Shown here: in pieces, positions 19,011 to 27,143 of the stretch | Position numbering within the stretch: position 1 is the first letter of the stretch | Layout of the letters: each line of letters opens with the position of its first letter | Origin: an uncultured SAR86 cluster bacterium | Lineage (GTDB): Bacteria > Pseudomonadota > Gammaproteobacteria > Magnimaribacterales > D2472 | Reading direction: 5' to 3' | DNA length: 47,845 nucleotides | Assembly (NCBI GenBank): GCA_902560315.1 | Contig: CACELG010000008.1 | Location: 1 to 47,845, forward strand | Translations under genes and position numbers: made by a program | The notes under the pieces: model-generated | Databases searched by the model: none | Seen by the model: the letters and a program-made list of their open reading frames with translations, nothing else | Told to the model about the DNA's origin: nothing

Positions 19011-20558
19011 ATGACATATAAAGTACTTAATAATATAACTTTAAAGAATGTTAATAATGGAGTTATATCAAACATAGCTACTGACTTACTTGTTATACCT
19101 ATTAATAAAAAAGTAATGGCATCTGCTGAATTTAAAGAACTTGATAAAAAGTCAAAGGGATATCTCTCTAAATCTGCTAAAGATTCTCTAAGCCCCTCTC
19201 ATCAAAGTCATGTTATTACTTCTCTTGATTCTATTAGCGCAAAGAAAATTCTTCTTTTAAAAGATATTGACCAGAAAAATGATATATATTTATGGTTAAA
19301 CAAATACAAATCCATTGCAAAAATCGCTAATTCACTGAACTGTAAAAGTTTATCAATTTTAGATGGTCAATCTTATCCTGCTGGTAAAGATCAATCATGG
19401 TTCTTAGAAATGATTGCTAGATCAATTGAATCAGGAGCTTATATTTTTTCAACAACTAAAAATAAAACAGCTAAAACTGAAAAAGTTGGTAGTAATGTAG
19501 TGTCTAGTCAGGCTTCTTTAAAAAATGTTTCAATTATAACTTCAAAGCTTTCAGCAAATGGTATAAAGAAAGCTAAAGCATCAATATCAAGAGGTTTTTC
19601 TGTTGGAGAAGGTGTGAATACTGCAAAACATCTTGGGGATTTACCCGCAAATCATGCGACACCAAAATTGATTGAAAAAATTGTAAAAAATACTCTTAAA
19701 CAATATTCGGGATTAAAGGTTAAAACATTAAATGAAAAAGATTTAGCAAGATTAAAAATGGGTTCTTACTTAAGTGTATCTAAGGGAAGTGATGAACCTC
19801 CTAGGATGATAATCATTGAATATAATGGTGGTAAAAAAGCTGAAAAACCTGTTGCGCTAGTTGGAAAAGGAATTACTTTTGATACTGGAGGTATTTCAAT
19901 TAAGCCTAGTTCGGGTATGGACGAAATGAAATGGGATATGTGTGGGGCCGGAACTGTTTTTGGAGTAATGTGCTCTCTTGCAAGAGCTAAAGCAGATGTT
20001 AATGTTGTTGGCATTATGGCATGTGCAGAGAATATGCCTTCAGCAAGAGCAACAAAGCCTGGTGATGTTGTTACCTCAATGTCAGGTCAAACAATAGAGG
20101 TATTAAATACTGATGCTGAAGGAAGATTGGTCTTAGCAGATGCTCTGACTTATGTAGGAAGATATAAACCATCATATGTTATAGATATGGCAACTTTAAC
20201 AGGAGCAGTTGTTATAGCTCTTGGGAGTCATGCAAGTGGAGTAATGGCAAATAATCAATTTCTAGCTGACAAAATTATCGAATCTGGTGAAGAAACTGGA
20301 GATAGAGCCTGGCAATTACCTCTTTGGAATGAATATAAATCATGTACTAGGACTAATTTTGCTGATTTGGCAAATATAGGTGGTGGAAGAGAAGCTGGAA
20401 CAATTCATGCTGCAGCATTTTTATCTAAATTTGCTGAAGATTACAAATGGGCACATATGGATATAGCTGCATCAGCCTGGTCTAGTTCACCAAAGGGCGG
20501 CACTGGAAGACCGGTTCCTCTAATCTGTGATTTAATCTTAAACAAAAAACTTAAATAA
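19011..20558 (+). CDS. pepA: Leucyl aminopeptidase PepA
   Basis: PepA is a hexameric M17 dinuclear metal aminopeptidase; in E. coli it also binds DNA in Xer recombination and carAB regulation. The 515-residue protein has the metal and catalytic residues Lys286, Asp291, Lys298, Asp309, Asp368, Glu370 and Arg372, each 16 positions after the E. coli number. The motif NTDAEGR is intact. It has one of the best ribosome-binding sites in the window (AAGGAG at 18997-19002, 8 bases before ATG). Because carAB is also here with a dyad at its promoter, a conserved PepA role there is conceivable but unproven. It is followed 7 bp later by valS, with no holC between. Confidence 0.97.
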   Translation: MTYKVLNNITLKNVNNGVISNIATDLLVIPINKKVMASAEFKELDKKSKGYLSKSAKDSLSPSHQSHVITSLDSISAKKILLLKDIDQKNDIYLWLNKYKSIAKIANSLNCKSLSILDGQSYPAGKDQSWFLEMIARSIESGAYIFSTTKNKTAKTEKVGSNVVSSQASLKNVSIITSKLSANGIKKAKASISRGFSVGEGVNTAKHLGDLPANHATPKLIEKIVKNTLKQYSGLKVKTLNEKDLARLKMGSYLSVSKGSDEPPRMIIIEYNGGKKAEKPVALVGKGITFDTGGISIKPSSGMDEMKWDMCGAGTVFGVMCSLARAKADVNVVGIMACAENMPSARATKPGDVVTSMSGQTIEVLNTDAEGRLVLADALTYVGRYKPSYVIDMATLTGAVVIALGSHASGVMANNQFLADKIIESGEETGDRAWQLPLWNEYKSCTRTNFADLANIGGGREAGTIHAAAFLSKFAEDYKWAHMDIAASAWSSSPKGGTGRPVPLICDLILNKKLK

Positions 20559-20565
20559 GTAAGTA

Positions 20566-22785
20566 ATGGATAAAAGGTATAACCCAACCGAAGTTGAGGA
20601 GAAATGGGTTCAAATTTGGTCAAAGAAAGTTTTCTTCAATAAAGATAGTGAAGAATCTTTTTCACAGGTAATACCTCCACCAAATGTTACAGGAACTTTG
20701 CATATGGGACACAGTTTTCAATATGCAATTATGGATTTTTATACTAGATATCATCATATGAGTGGTAAAAAATCTCACTGGCAAGTTGGAGCGGATCATG
20801 CAGGAATAGCTACTCAGCTTGTTGTAGAAAATAATCTTGGAAAAGAAAATCTTGATAGAAAAGAAATGGGTAGAGATAAATTTCTAAGTGAAGTATGGAA
20901 ATGGAAAGATTTTTCGGAAGAAAGAATACAATCACAAATAAAAAGATTAGGGTCTTCTGTAGATTGGAATAAGTATAGATTCACTCTAGACGATGGATTT
21001 ACAGAAGCTGTAAACAAGGCTTTTATTGAGTTATATCGTAAAGATAAAATTTATAGAGGTTATAGGTTGGTTAATTGGGATCCATCTTTGAAAACTGCTG
21101 TTTCAGATCTTGAAGTCGTAAGACAAGAAAAAAAAGGTCTTATTTGGCATATTAAATATCATATAGATGATACAGATGAATTTATTACAGTAGCAACAAC
21201 AAGGCCTGAAACTATGTTTGGGGACATGGCAATTGCTGTTAATCCAAAAGACACTCGATATAAATCTCTTATTGGTAAATATGCTCTTCTACCTTTTGTG
21301 GATAGAAAATTGCCAATTATTGGTGATGAGTATGTAGATATGGAATTTGGTACTGGTTGCCTAAAGATAACTCCAGGGCATGATTTTAATGATTATGAAA
21401 TAGGAAAAAAATACTCTCTATATGAGGAAGATAATATTGTGCTTACCTCAAAAAATATTGATGATTTCAAGCCAATTAATATATTTAATGATGAGGCATG
21501 GACTAATGAAAATGTTCCAGAATTATTTAGAAACCTAGATAGGTTTAAAGTAAGAAAATTAGTACTAAGTGAATTGGCAAAATTAGAACTTCTTGTCAAA
21601 GAAGAAGAATATGATGTAAGTGTTCCTAGAGGAGAAAGATCAAATATAGTAATTGAGCCAAGATTAAGTAACCAATGGTATGTAAAAACTTCTGATATGG
21701 CTAAAAAAGCCAACAAGGAGGTTGAAAATGGAAATATCAAATTTCATCCAGAAAACTGGGTTAAAACGTATTTTAATTGGATGGACAATATTGAGGACTG
21801 GTGCATAAGTCGACAAATTTGGTGGGGTCATAGAATTCCTGCATGGTATGACCAAGAAGGAAATATTTATGTTGGTGAAAATGAAAAAAATATTAGGGAG
21901 CACTACAAATTAAATGATATTGAACTTCATCAAGATGAAGACGTTCTAGATACCTGGTTTTCATCAAGCTTATGGCCATTTGGTTCATTAGGATGGCCTG
22001 AAAATACTGAAGATTATGATAATTTCTTTCCTACATCACTTCTTGTTACAGGTTTTGACATAATTTTCTTCTGGGTTGCAAGAATGATGATGATGAGTCT
22101 TGAGTTCACAGGGAAAATACCTTTTAAAGATGTTTATGTCACAGGCTTAATAAGAGATGAAAATGGTCAAAAAATGTCTAAATCTAAAGGAAACATTATT
22201 GATCCAATTGATTTAATTTATGGCATTTCTCTTGAGGATCTTGTTAAAAAAAGAACAACCAATCTCATGCAAGAAGGAATATCTGAAAAAATTGAAAAGA
22301 AAACAAGAAAACAATTTCCTAATGGAATAGATTCCTATGGAACAGACGCTTTGAGAATGACATTCTTTTCATTAGCAACTCATACCAAAGACATCAGCTT
22401 TGAATTTGGTCGACTTAAAGGCTTTAGGAATTTTTGTACAAAAATTTGGAATGCAGCAAGGTTTATTGATGGATATCCAAAAGAAAGAGACTCTTTTATT
22501 GAAGAGAATGATAATGATAAATGGATATATGAAGAATTTCTCAAGTCAACAAATCAAATCAACAAAAATATTCAAGATTACAGATTGGATTTTGCAATTA
22601 ATGAAATTTATGAATTTTTCTGGAATAAGTTCTGTGACATTTATATTGAAGATTGTAAGAAATCTGGAAATACAGCGAACTTAAGACCTTTGTTAAAAGA
22701 AATCTTATATGTAATACATCCATTTGCTCCCTTTATCACTGAAGAAATTAATAGTATTTTATTTCAAGAAAGAATCATTGATTAG
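20566..22785 (+). CDS. valS: Valyl-tRNA synthetase, C-terminally shortened
   Basis: ValRS charges tRNA-Val and edits mischarged threonine. The N-terminal and catalytic parts are complete: HMGH at 46-49, CP1 editing domain about 185-345, a tryptophan-rich region with WWGHRIPAW near 419-427, and KMSKS at 536-540. The protein ends at residue 739, just after the HPFAPFITEEI helix (718-728) of the anticodon-binding domain. E. coli ValRS is 951 residues, and even short forms usually run on for 60 or more after this point, so the end of that domain and the C-terminal coiled coil are missing. Other frames downstream do not read as ValRS, and elaA occupies the space. It overlaps elaA by 11 bp. Confidence 0.93.
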   Translation: MDKRYNPTEVEEKWVQIWSKKVFFNKDSEESFSQVIPPPNVTGTLHMGHSFQYAIMDFYTRYHHMSGKKSHWQVGADHAGIATQLVVENNLGKENLDRKEMGRDKFLSEVWKWKDFSEERIQSQIKRLGSSVDWNKYRFTLDDGFTEAVNKAFIELYRKDKIYRGYRLVNWDPSLKTAVSDLEVVRQEKKGLIWHIKYHIDDTDEFITVATTRPETMFGDMAIAVNPKDTRYKSLIGKYALLPFVDRKLPIIGDEYVDMEFGTGCLKITPGHDFNDYEIGKKYSLYEEDNIVLTSKNIDDFKPINIFNDEAWTNENVPELFRNLDRFKVRKLVLSELAKLELLVKEEEYDVSVPRGERSNIVIEPRLSNQWYVKTSDMAKKANKEVENGNIKFHPENWVKTYFNWMDNIEDWCISRQIWWGHRIPAWYDQEGNIYVGENEKNIREHYKLNDIELHQDEDVLDTWFSSSLWPFGSLGWPENTEDYDNFFPTSLLVTGFDIIFFWVARMMMMSLEFTGKIPFKDVYVTGLIRDENGQKMSKSKGNIIDPIDLIYGISLEDLVKKRTTNLMQEGISEKIEKKTRKQFPNGIDSYGTDALRMTFFSLATHTKDISFEFGRLKGFRNFCTKIWNAARFIDGYPKERDSFIEENDNDKWIYEEFLKSTNQINKNIQDYRLDFAINEIYEFFWNKFCDIYIEDCKKSGNTANLRPLLKEILYVIHPFAPFITEEINSILFQERIID

Positions 22786-23236
22786 GCGGAGTATACATTT
22801 GAATATGGTCTATATCATCCTCTAAATAGACCTCGCCTCTCGATATGAATCCAAGGTCTTTATAAAATTCTTCAAGTCTATGTTGAGCTGAAATTACAAT
22901 TTCATGACTAGGATATTTTTCTTTTAAAAAGCTTTTTCCAATGTTTATTATTTCTATACCAAGCGACTGATTTCTCATAGTTTCTTCAACAACGATCCTT
23001 CCCATTGAGGAACCTTGATACTTAATATCAGGTGCGAAAGCTCTTAAATACGCTACAAGCTTTTCTCCTTCATACCCCAATAAATGAAATGCATTCTGAT
23101 CTGAATAATCAGCATCAATATATGGACAATCTTGTTCCAAAACAAAGACTTTTTGTCTTAAATTTAAAATAGCATATAAATCATCTAAAGATAATTCTTC
23201 AAATTTTTTCCAAACAAATTTAATTTTTTTATTCAC
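22775..23236 (-). CDS. elaA: GNAT-family acetyltransferase, ElaA-type
   Basis: This 153-residue protein aligns with E. coli ElaA along its length: LYAILNLRQKVFVLEQDCPY near 20-39, GRIVVEE near 77-83 in the acetyl-CoA binding region, and a C-terminal FYKDLGF segment. It is a GNAT fold presumably acetylating an amine; the substrate is not known for the family. It begins with GTG. The gene is complete although it collides with the truncated valS from the other strand, so it has not simply been damaged by whatever shortened valS. Confidence 0.88.
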   Translation of the reverse strand: MNKKIKFVWKKFEELSLDDLYAILNLRQKVFVLEQDCPYIDADYSDQNAFHLLGYEGEKLVAYLRAFAPDIKYQGSSMGRIVVEETMRNQSLGIEIINIGKSFLKEKYPSHEIVISAQHRLEEFYKDLGFISRGEVYLEDDIDHIQMYTPPNQ

Positions 23237-23267
23237 AAGCCTATTTAGTTTATTTTTGTATTACATA

Positions 23268-23273
23268 TATAAT
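23268..23273 (+). promoter_or_regulatory. Candidate -10 element for gpx
   Basis: A perfect TATAAT lies 33 bases before the gpx ATG, predicting a leader of about 26 bases; no Shine-Dalgarno is visible in it. The -35 region is poor. The divergent elaA promoter must share this 70-bp gap. The assignment rests on the hexamer alone. Confidence 0.3.
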
Positions 23274-23306
23274 ATCGAAATATTTTCGCACACATATTAA
23301 AAATTT

Positions 23307-23786
23307 ATGGAAACTATTTATAATTTTTCAGTTAAGGACGCAGAATTAACAGACATTTCTTTGAAAAAGTATGAGAATAAAATTATTTTAATAGTAAACG
23401 TTGCAAGTTTTTGCGGACTTACATATCAATATAAGGGCTTAGAAAATATTTATAAAAAATACAAAGATGAAGGTTTTGAAATTATAGGATTCCCTTGCAA
23501 TCAGTTCGCTTTTCAGGAACCTGGTAGTAACCAAGAAATTAAAGAATTCTGTGATACTAACTATGGTGTAACTTTTGAAATCATGAACAAGATTAAGGTT
23601 AATGGGCCCAAAGCTGATCCTTTATTCAAGTTTCTAAAAAAACAAAGGTCCGGAATTGCTGGTACTCCTCAAATAAAATGGAATTTTACAAAATTCTTAA
23701 TTAATAGAGATGGTGAAGTTATCAAACGATTTGGTCCAAAAATTGAAGCAAAAGATATAGAGTCAACTATTCAAAAAATTTTATAA
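23307..23786 (+). CDS. Glutathione peroxidase family thiol peroxidase
   Basis: The 159-residue protein reduces hydroperoxides. It has the Cys-type active site: peroxidatic Cys36 in VASFCGLT, Gln70 in FQEPGS, and Trp125-Asn126 in KWNF, the family's catalytic tetrad. Cys82 sits where the resolving Cys of thioredoxin-dependent members lies, so thioredoxin rather than glutathione is the likelier reductant. No signal peptide is present, so it is cytosolic. It ends one base before the convergent rimI stop. Confidence 0.93.
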   Translation: METIYNFSVKDAELTDISLKKYENKIILIVNVASFCGLTYQYKGLENIYKKYKDEGFEIIGFPCNQFAFQEPGSNQEIKEFCDTNYGVTFEIMNKIKVNGPKADPLFKFLKKQRSGIAGTPQIKWNFTKFLINRDGEVIKRFGPKIEAKDIESTIQKIL

Positions 23787-23787
23787 C

Positions 23788-24225
23788 CTATATATCTAGA
23801 CTCATTAAGACAGCATCATCAGGATATTCTCCTGAATAATAATTAGTTCTTAGTGCATCCTTAACAAAATTATATTTTTCATAAAATTTAATTGCATTTA
23901 GATTCTTTGATCTAACTTCTAAAAAGACCTTCTTTGCCCCTAATACTTTTGATTGTTTTATAAGTGATTCTATCAATAAGCTCCCAGCACCCTTTTTTCG
24001 CCATTTTTCTAGAACAGCAACATTTAAAAGATGACTTTCATTTTTAATTACTGAAAATACTATAAACCCTATTAACTCTTTGTTAGCTTTGCAGATTAGA
24101 GAATGATGTCCAACATCAAAAGATGAAAAAAAATTATTTCTTGACCATGGGGTTGGGTTTGATTCTTGCTCAATCTTATATGCATTTTCTAAATCAGATT
24201 GATCCATCAGCGCAATTTTAAACAT
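23788..24225 (-). CDS. rimI: Ribosomal protein S18-alanine N-acetyltransferase
   Basis: RimI is a GNAT enzyme acetylating the N-terminal Ala of ribosomal protein S18. The 145-residue product shows the family N-terminus with PWSRNNFFSSF near 27-37 and the acetyl-CoA loop EKWRKKGAGSLL near 74-85. The C-terminal FYEKYNFV and RTNYY segments are also typical. Its identity as RimI rather than another GNAT is supported by its position 6 bp after holD, the E. coli holD-rimI pairing. Confidence 0.92.
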   Translation of the reverse strand: MFKIALMDQSDLENAYKIEQESNPTPWSRNNFFSSFDVGHHSLICKANKELIGFIVFSVIKNESHLLNVAVLEKWRKKGAGSLLIESLIKQSKVLGAKKVFLEVRSKNLNAIKFYEKYNFVKDALRTNYYSGEYPDDAVLMSLDI

Positions 24226-24231
24226 ATCTTT

Positions 24232-24672
24232 CTATAAATCTAATTTCTGTTTTATATTTATCCAAAGATCTTTTTTTAGATTTTTTATATTGCTGAGCTC
24301 AGTTATAGATGGAGCTTTTATATATTCACAATCAGGTAAATAATCATTTGAAATTTTTCCAAACATAATTGCTAACTTATTATTAGGAATACTCATTATT
24401 TCTTTGTTTAATTCACTTTTTGAAGAGTATGTAATTGTTTTAAAAATTTCTTTTCCTTCATCGAGTTTTGTTGAACTAAGTATTGCTCTAAGTAAATCTT
24501 TATATTCATCAATTAAATCTTCATAAGGTTTATCAAGTAATGCTAGAATGTGCCCCTTTTGAAAGAAACTAAAATTCTTTAATGAAGCTTGGTCAGCGTT
24601 AGATCTTAATGAATATCTTTTAATGCCGATCTCTTTTAATATAAGATTAGTTTTTATTTCAGGAGTGAGCAT
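24232..24672 (-). CDS. holD: DNA polymerase III psi subunit (HolD)
   Basis: Psi connects the clamp loader to chi and SSB. From the ATG at 24672 the product is 146 residues (E. coli 137). Similarity is low but patterned: LKEIGIKRYSLR near 12-23 matches the E. coli LQQLGITQWSLR, the N-terminal region that contacts the clamp loader. SITELSNIKNLKKDLW near the C-terminus matches ALTDLRANPTARAALW. A longer frame to 24771 would add 33 residues and run into leuA; it lacks support. Adjacent rimI strengthens the call. The usual partner gene holC is missing from its normal place between pepA and valS. Confidence 0.8.
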   Translation of the reverse strand: MLTPEIKTNLILKEIGIKRYSLRSNADQASLKNFSFFQKGHILALLDKPYEDLIDEYKDLLRAILSSTKLDEGKEIFKTITYSSKSELNKEIMSIPNNKLAIMFGKISNDYLPDCEYIKAPSITELSNIKNLKKDLWINIKQKLDL

Positions 24673-24678
24673 AATTAA

Positions 24679-24684
24679 TATAAT
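24679..24684 (+). promoter_or_regulatory. Candidate -10 element for leuA
   Basis: TATAAT occurs 19 bases before the leuA ATG, in the 31-bp gap shared with divergent holD. Transcription would begin about 12 bases before the start codon, giving a near-leaderless mRNA with no Shine-Dalgarno or room for a leucine attenuator. A -35 match (TTTCAG, 16-bp spacer) is weak and inside holD. Confidence 0.3.
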
Positions 24685-24703
24685 AACATTTAGTTTATAG
24701 ATA

Positions 24704-26362
24704 ATGGATAACCCTACAGACAAATATTCAGCTTTTAAGCCAATAGATTTAAAAAATCGTAAATGGCCCAATAAGCTTATTGAAAAAGCCCCTATTTGGT
24801 GCTCTGTTGACCTTAGAGATGGGAATCAAGCTCTTATAGAGCCTATGGGTGCAGAAAGAAAAAATCGAATGTTTGATCTGCTATGTAAGCTAGGATTTAA
24901 AGAAATAGAAGTCGGATTTCCGTCAGCATCAAAAACTGATTTTGACTTTGTTAGAGATTTAATTGAAAACAAAAAAATTCCATCTGATGTCAATATACAG
25001 GTTTTAACCCAAGCAAGAGAAGAACTTATTATTAACACTTTTGACTCCCTTAAGGGTGCTTCCAAGGCAATAGTGCATTTCTACAATTCAACATCTACAT
25101 TACAAAGAAGGGTTGTTTTTGATCAAGATAAAGATGGGATAAAAAAAATTGCTACTGATGCCGCTGAATTAATTAAAAAATTAGCTAAAGAAAATGCTTC
25201 TACGGAATGGACTTTTGAATACTCTCCTGAAAGCTTTACAGGAACAGAATTAGAATATGCGAGAGAAGTATGTGACGAAGTTGTTGAGATACTAAAACCT
25301 GTATCTAAAAATAAAATAATTATTAATCTTCCTGCAACTGTAGAGATGTCAACACCAAACATATACGGTGATCAAATAGAATGGATGAACAACAATCTAA
25401 AGAATAGAAAAGATATATGTTTAAGTCTTCATCCTCATAATGACAGAGGTACTGCTGTTGCTGCATCAGAGTTTGGACTTATGGCTGGAGCAGATAGAGT
25501 TGAAGGAACATTATTTGGAAATGGTGAAAGAACTGGTAATGTCGATATAGTAACAATAGCATTAAACATGCTTACTCAAGGAATTGAACCAGAATTAGAT
25601 TTTTCTAATATCAACTCTGTTATGAGAGAGGTTGAATATTGCAATCAGCTTCCTGTTCATCCAAGGCATCCTTATGCAGGAGACCTAGTTTTCACAGCAT
25701 TCTCTGGTTCTCACCAAGATGCAATTAAAAAAGGCTTTCAAGCTATCAAGAAATCTAATGATCCAAAATGGGAAGTTCCATATCTTCCAATTGATCCAGC
25801 AGATTTAGGAAGAAATTATGAAGCAGTCGTTCGTATTAACTCTCAGTCAGGTAAAGGTGGAGTTGCTTTTCTTTTAGAAAAAGACCACGGGGTATCTCTT
25901 CCAAGAAGACTTCAAATAAGCTTAAGTCAAAAAATTCAAAAATTAGCAGATGAGTCTGGTAAAGAGATAAGCAGCTCAGAAATATGGGATATTTTTGAAA
26001 AAAGCTATTTGCAACCTGTTAATAATTTTTCTTATATAAAGCATGCATCTTCTTCGAAACAAGAAATGCATTCACTAGAACTCACAATGAATATGAATGA
26101 TAGAGAGACAATAATTCAAGGTTCTGGAAATGGTCCTATTGATTCATTTATTAATGGTTTATCAAATGAAGTTGGAGTGAATATAAAGGTAGCAGATTAT
26201 CATCAATCAGCAATATCATCAGGGTCTGATGCAAAAGCAGCAGCTTACATAGAGCTTGAAAATAATGGAGAAACCTTTTGGGGTGTAGGAATCCACCCTA
26301 ATACAACGAGAGCTTCTTTCGACGCAATAATAGTTGGTCTAAGTAAATTGCTTAAAGATTAA
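24704..26362 (+). CDS. leuA: 2-isopropylmalate synthase, LeuA2 type
   Basis: LeuA condenses acetyl-CoA with 2-oxoisovalerate, the committed step to leucine. The 552 residues belong to the longer form found in Pseudomonas and actinobacteria: CSVDLRDGNQALIEPM at 33-48 with metal ligand Asp39, and His244 and His246 in LHPHNDRG. GNGERTGN is at 273-280, and a C-terminal regulatory domain from about 430 would bind leucine for feedback inhibition. The TIM-barrel part appears complete. It stands alone, divergent from holD and convergent with the crotonase gene (4-bp overlap). leuB, leuC and leuD are not in the window. Confidence 0.96.
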   Translation: MDNPTDKYSAFKPIDLKNRKWPNKLIEKAPIWCSVDLRDGNQALIEPMGAERKNRMFDLLCKLGFKEIEVGFPSASKTDFDFVRDLIENKKIPSDVNIQVLTQAREELIINTFDSLKGASKAIVHFYNSTSTLQRRVVFDQDKDGIKKIATDAAELIKKLAKENASTEWTFEYSPESFTGTELEYAREVCDEVVEILKPVSKNKIIINLPATVEMSTPNIYGDQIEWMNNNLKNRKDICLSLHPHNDRGTAVAASEFGLMAGADRVEGTLFGNGERTGNVDIVTIALNMLTQGIEPELDFSNINSVMREVEYCNQLPVHPRHPYAGDLVFTAFSGSHQDAIKKGFQAIKKSNDPKWEVPYLPIDPADLGRNYEAVVRINSQSGKGGVAFLLEKDHGVSLPRRLQISLSQKIQKLADESGKEISSSEIWDIFEKSYLQPVNNFSYIKHASSSKQEMHSLELTMNMNDRETIIQGSGNGPIDSFINGLSNEVGVNIKVADYHQSAISSGSDAKAAAYIELENNGETFWGVGIHPNTTRASFDAIIVGLSKLLKD

Positions 26363-27132
26363 TCAAAATTTGGCTCTCTTTTTTCAAAAAATGCTTTGAC
26401 CGCTTCTCTATTTTGATCACTAACCGTTAATTCATTCTGAATTTCAGCTTCATTATGGAATGTATCCCAATAACCTTGATGTAAAGACTCTCTCATTAGT
26501 CTCTTAGTATGATTTAACGATTGTGATGATCTTTTTGCAAGTTTTTCTGCCCATTTGAAGGTTTCTGATTCTAAATCTTCCTTTTTAACAACTTTATTGG
26601 CCATTCCATATTTCAGACAATCTTCAGCAGATATTTTTTTTGCCTCGATTGCATGCTCATATGCTTTTGAAAAACCCATGAACTTTGGTAAATACCATGA
26701 TAGGCCTCCATCCGGAACTAGAGCGATATTGCTAAAAACAGAAAGAATATAACTATCTTCAGACATAACCCTCAAGTCACAGGACATTGCAATAGCAGCT
26801 CCAATTCCTGCTGCTGGACCAGATATTGCACCTATAACTGGTTTTGGCATGTTGATAATATTTTCAAAAAAAGGTTTATATCCTCTAATAAGTGCATCTT
26901 TTGATCCTTTCCAACTTGCTTTTCGCTCGCTTAAATCTGCACCTGCTGAGAAACCTCTTCCTGATCCCGTTATTATCACAACCTTTATTGAATCATCATT
27001 TTTTACATTTTTTGTAGCTTCTTGAAAGTCCCAAACTAATTGTTCATTTACAGCATTTAAAAGCTCTGGTCTATTTAATTTTATGGTCGCAACCTTATCT
27101 TTTTTTGTCACTTCAATTGTTTTAAGTTTCAT
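26359..27132 (-). CDS. Enoyl-CoA hydratase/isomerase family protein, PaaG-like
   Basis: This 257-residue crotonase-fold protein has the oxyanion-hole segments FSAGADL at 61-67 and GPAAGIGAA at 105-113. The two glutamates used by classical enoyl-CoA hydratases are not conserved (Ala113 at the first), whereas Asp141 in LVPDGG is in the position used by PaaG-type isomerases. An isomerase on an acyl-CoA is therefore likelier than hydration; the substrate is unknown. The Shine-Dalgarno AAGGAGG is very strong. It is last in the long run from rpsB, 11 bp after tilS, an unusual partner for this operon. Confidence 0.88.
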   Translation of the reverse strand: MKLKTIEVTKKDKVATIKLNRPELLNAVNEQLVWDFQEATKNVKNDDSIKVVIITGSGRGFSAGADLSERKASWKGSKDALIRGYKPFFENIINMPKPVIGAISGPAAGIGAAIAMSCDLRVMSEDSYILSVFSNIALVPDGGLSWYLPKFMGFSKAYEHAIEAKKISAEDCLKYGMANKVVKKEDLESETFKWAEKLAKRSSQSLNHTKRLMRESLHQGYWDTFHNEAEIQNELTVSDQNREAVKAFFEKREPNFD

Positions 27133-27143
27133 TTTCCCTCCTT

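Noticed and set aside
22785-22850. A frameshift that would restore the missing ValRS end
   Set aside because: Readings past the stop resemble elaA antisense, not ValRS; elaA is intact on the other strand.
23275-23287. Short hairpin CGAAA-TAT-TTTCG before gpx
   Set aside because: A 5-bp stem in AT-rich DNA is expected by chance and has no T-run or conserved context to call it an operator or terminator.
24673-24771. A 33-residue N-terminal extension of holD
   Set aside because: It overlaps the leuA start on the other strand, is unrelated to HolD, and the ATG at 24672 matches the family start.
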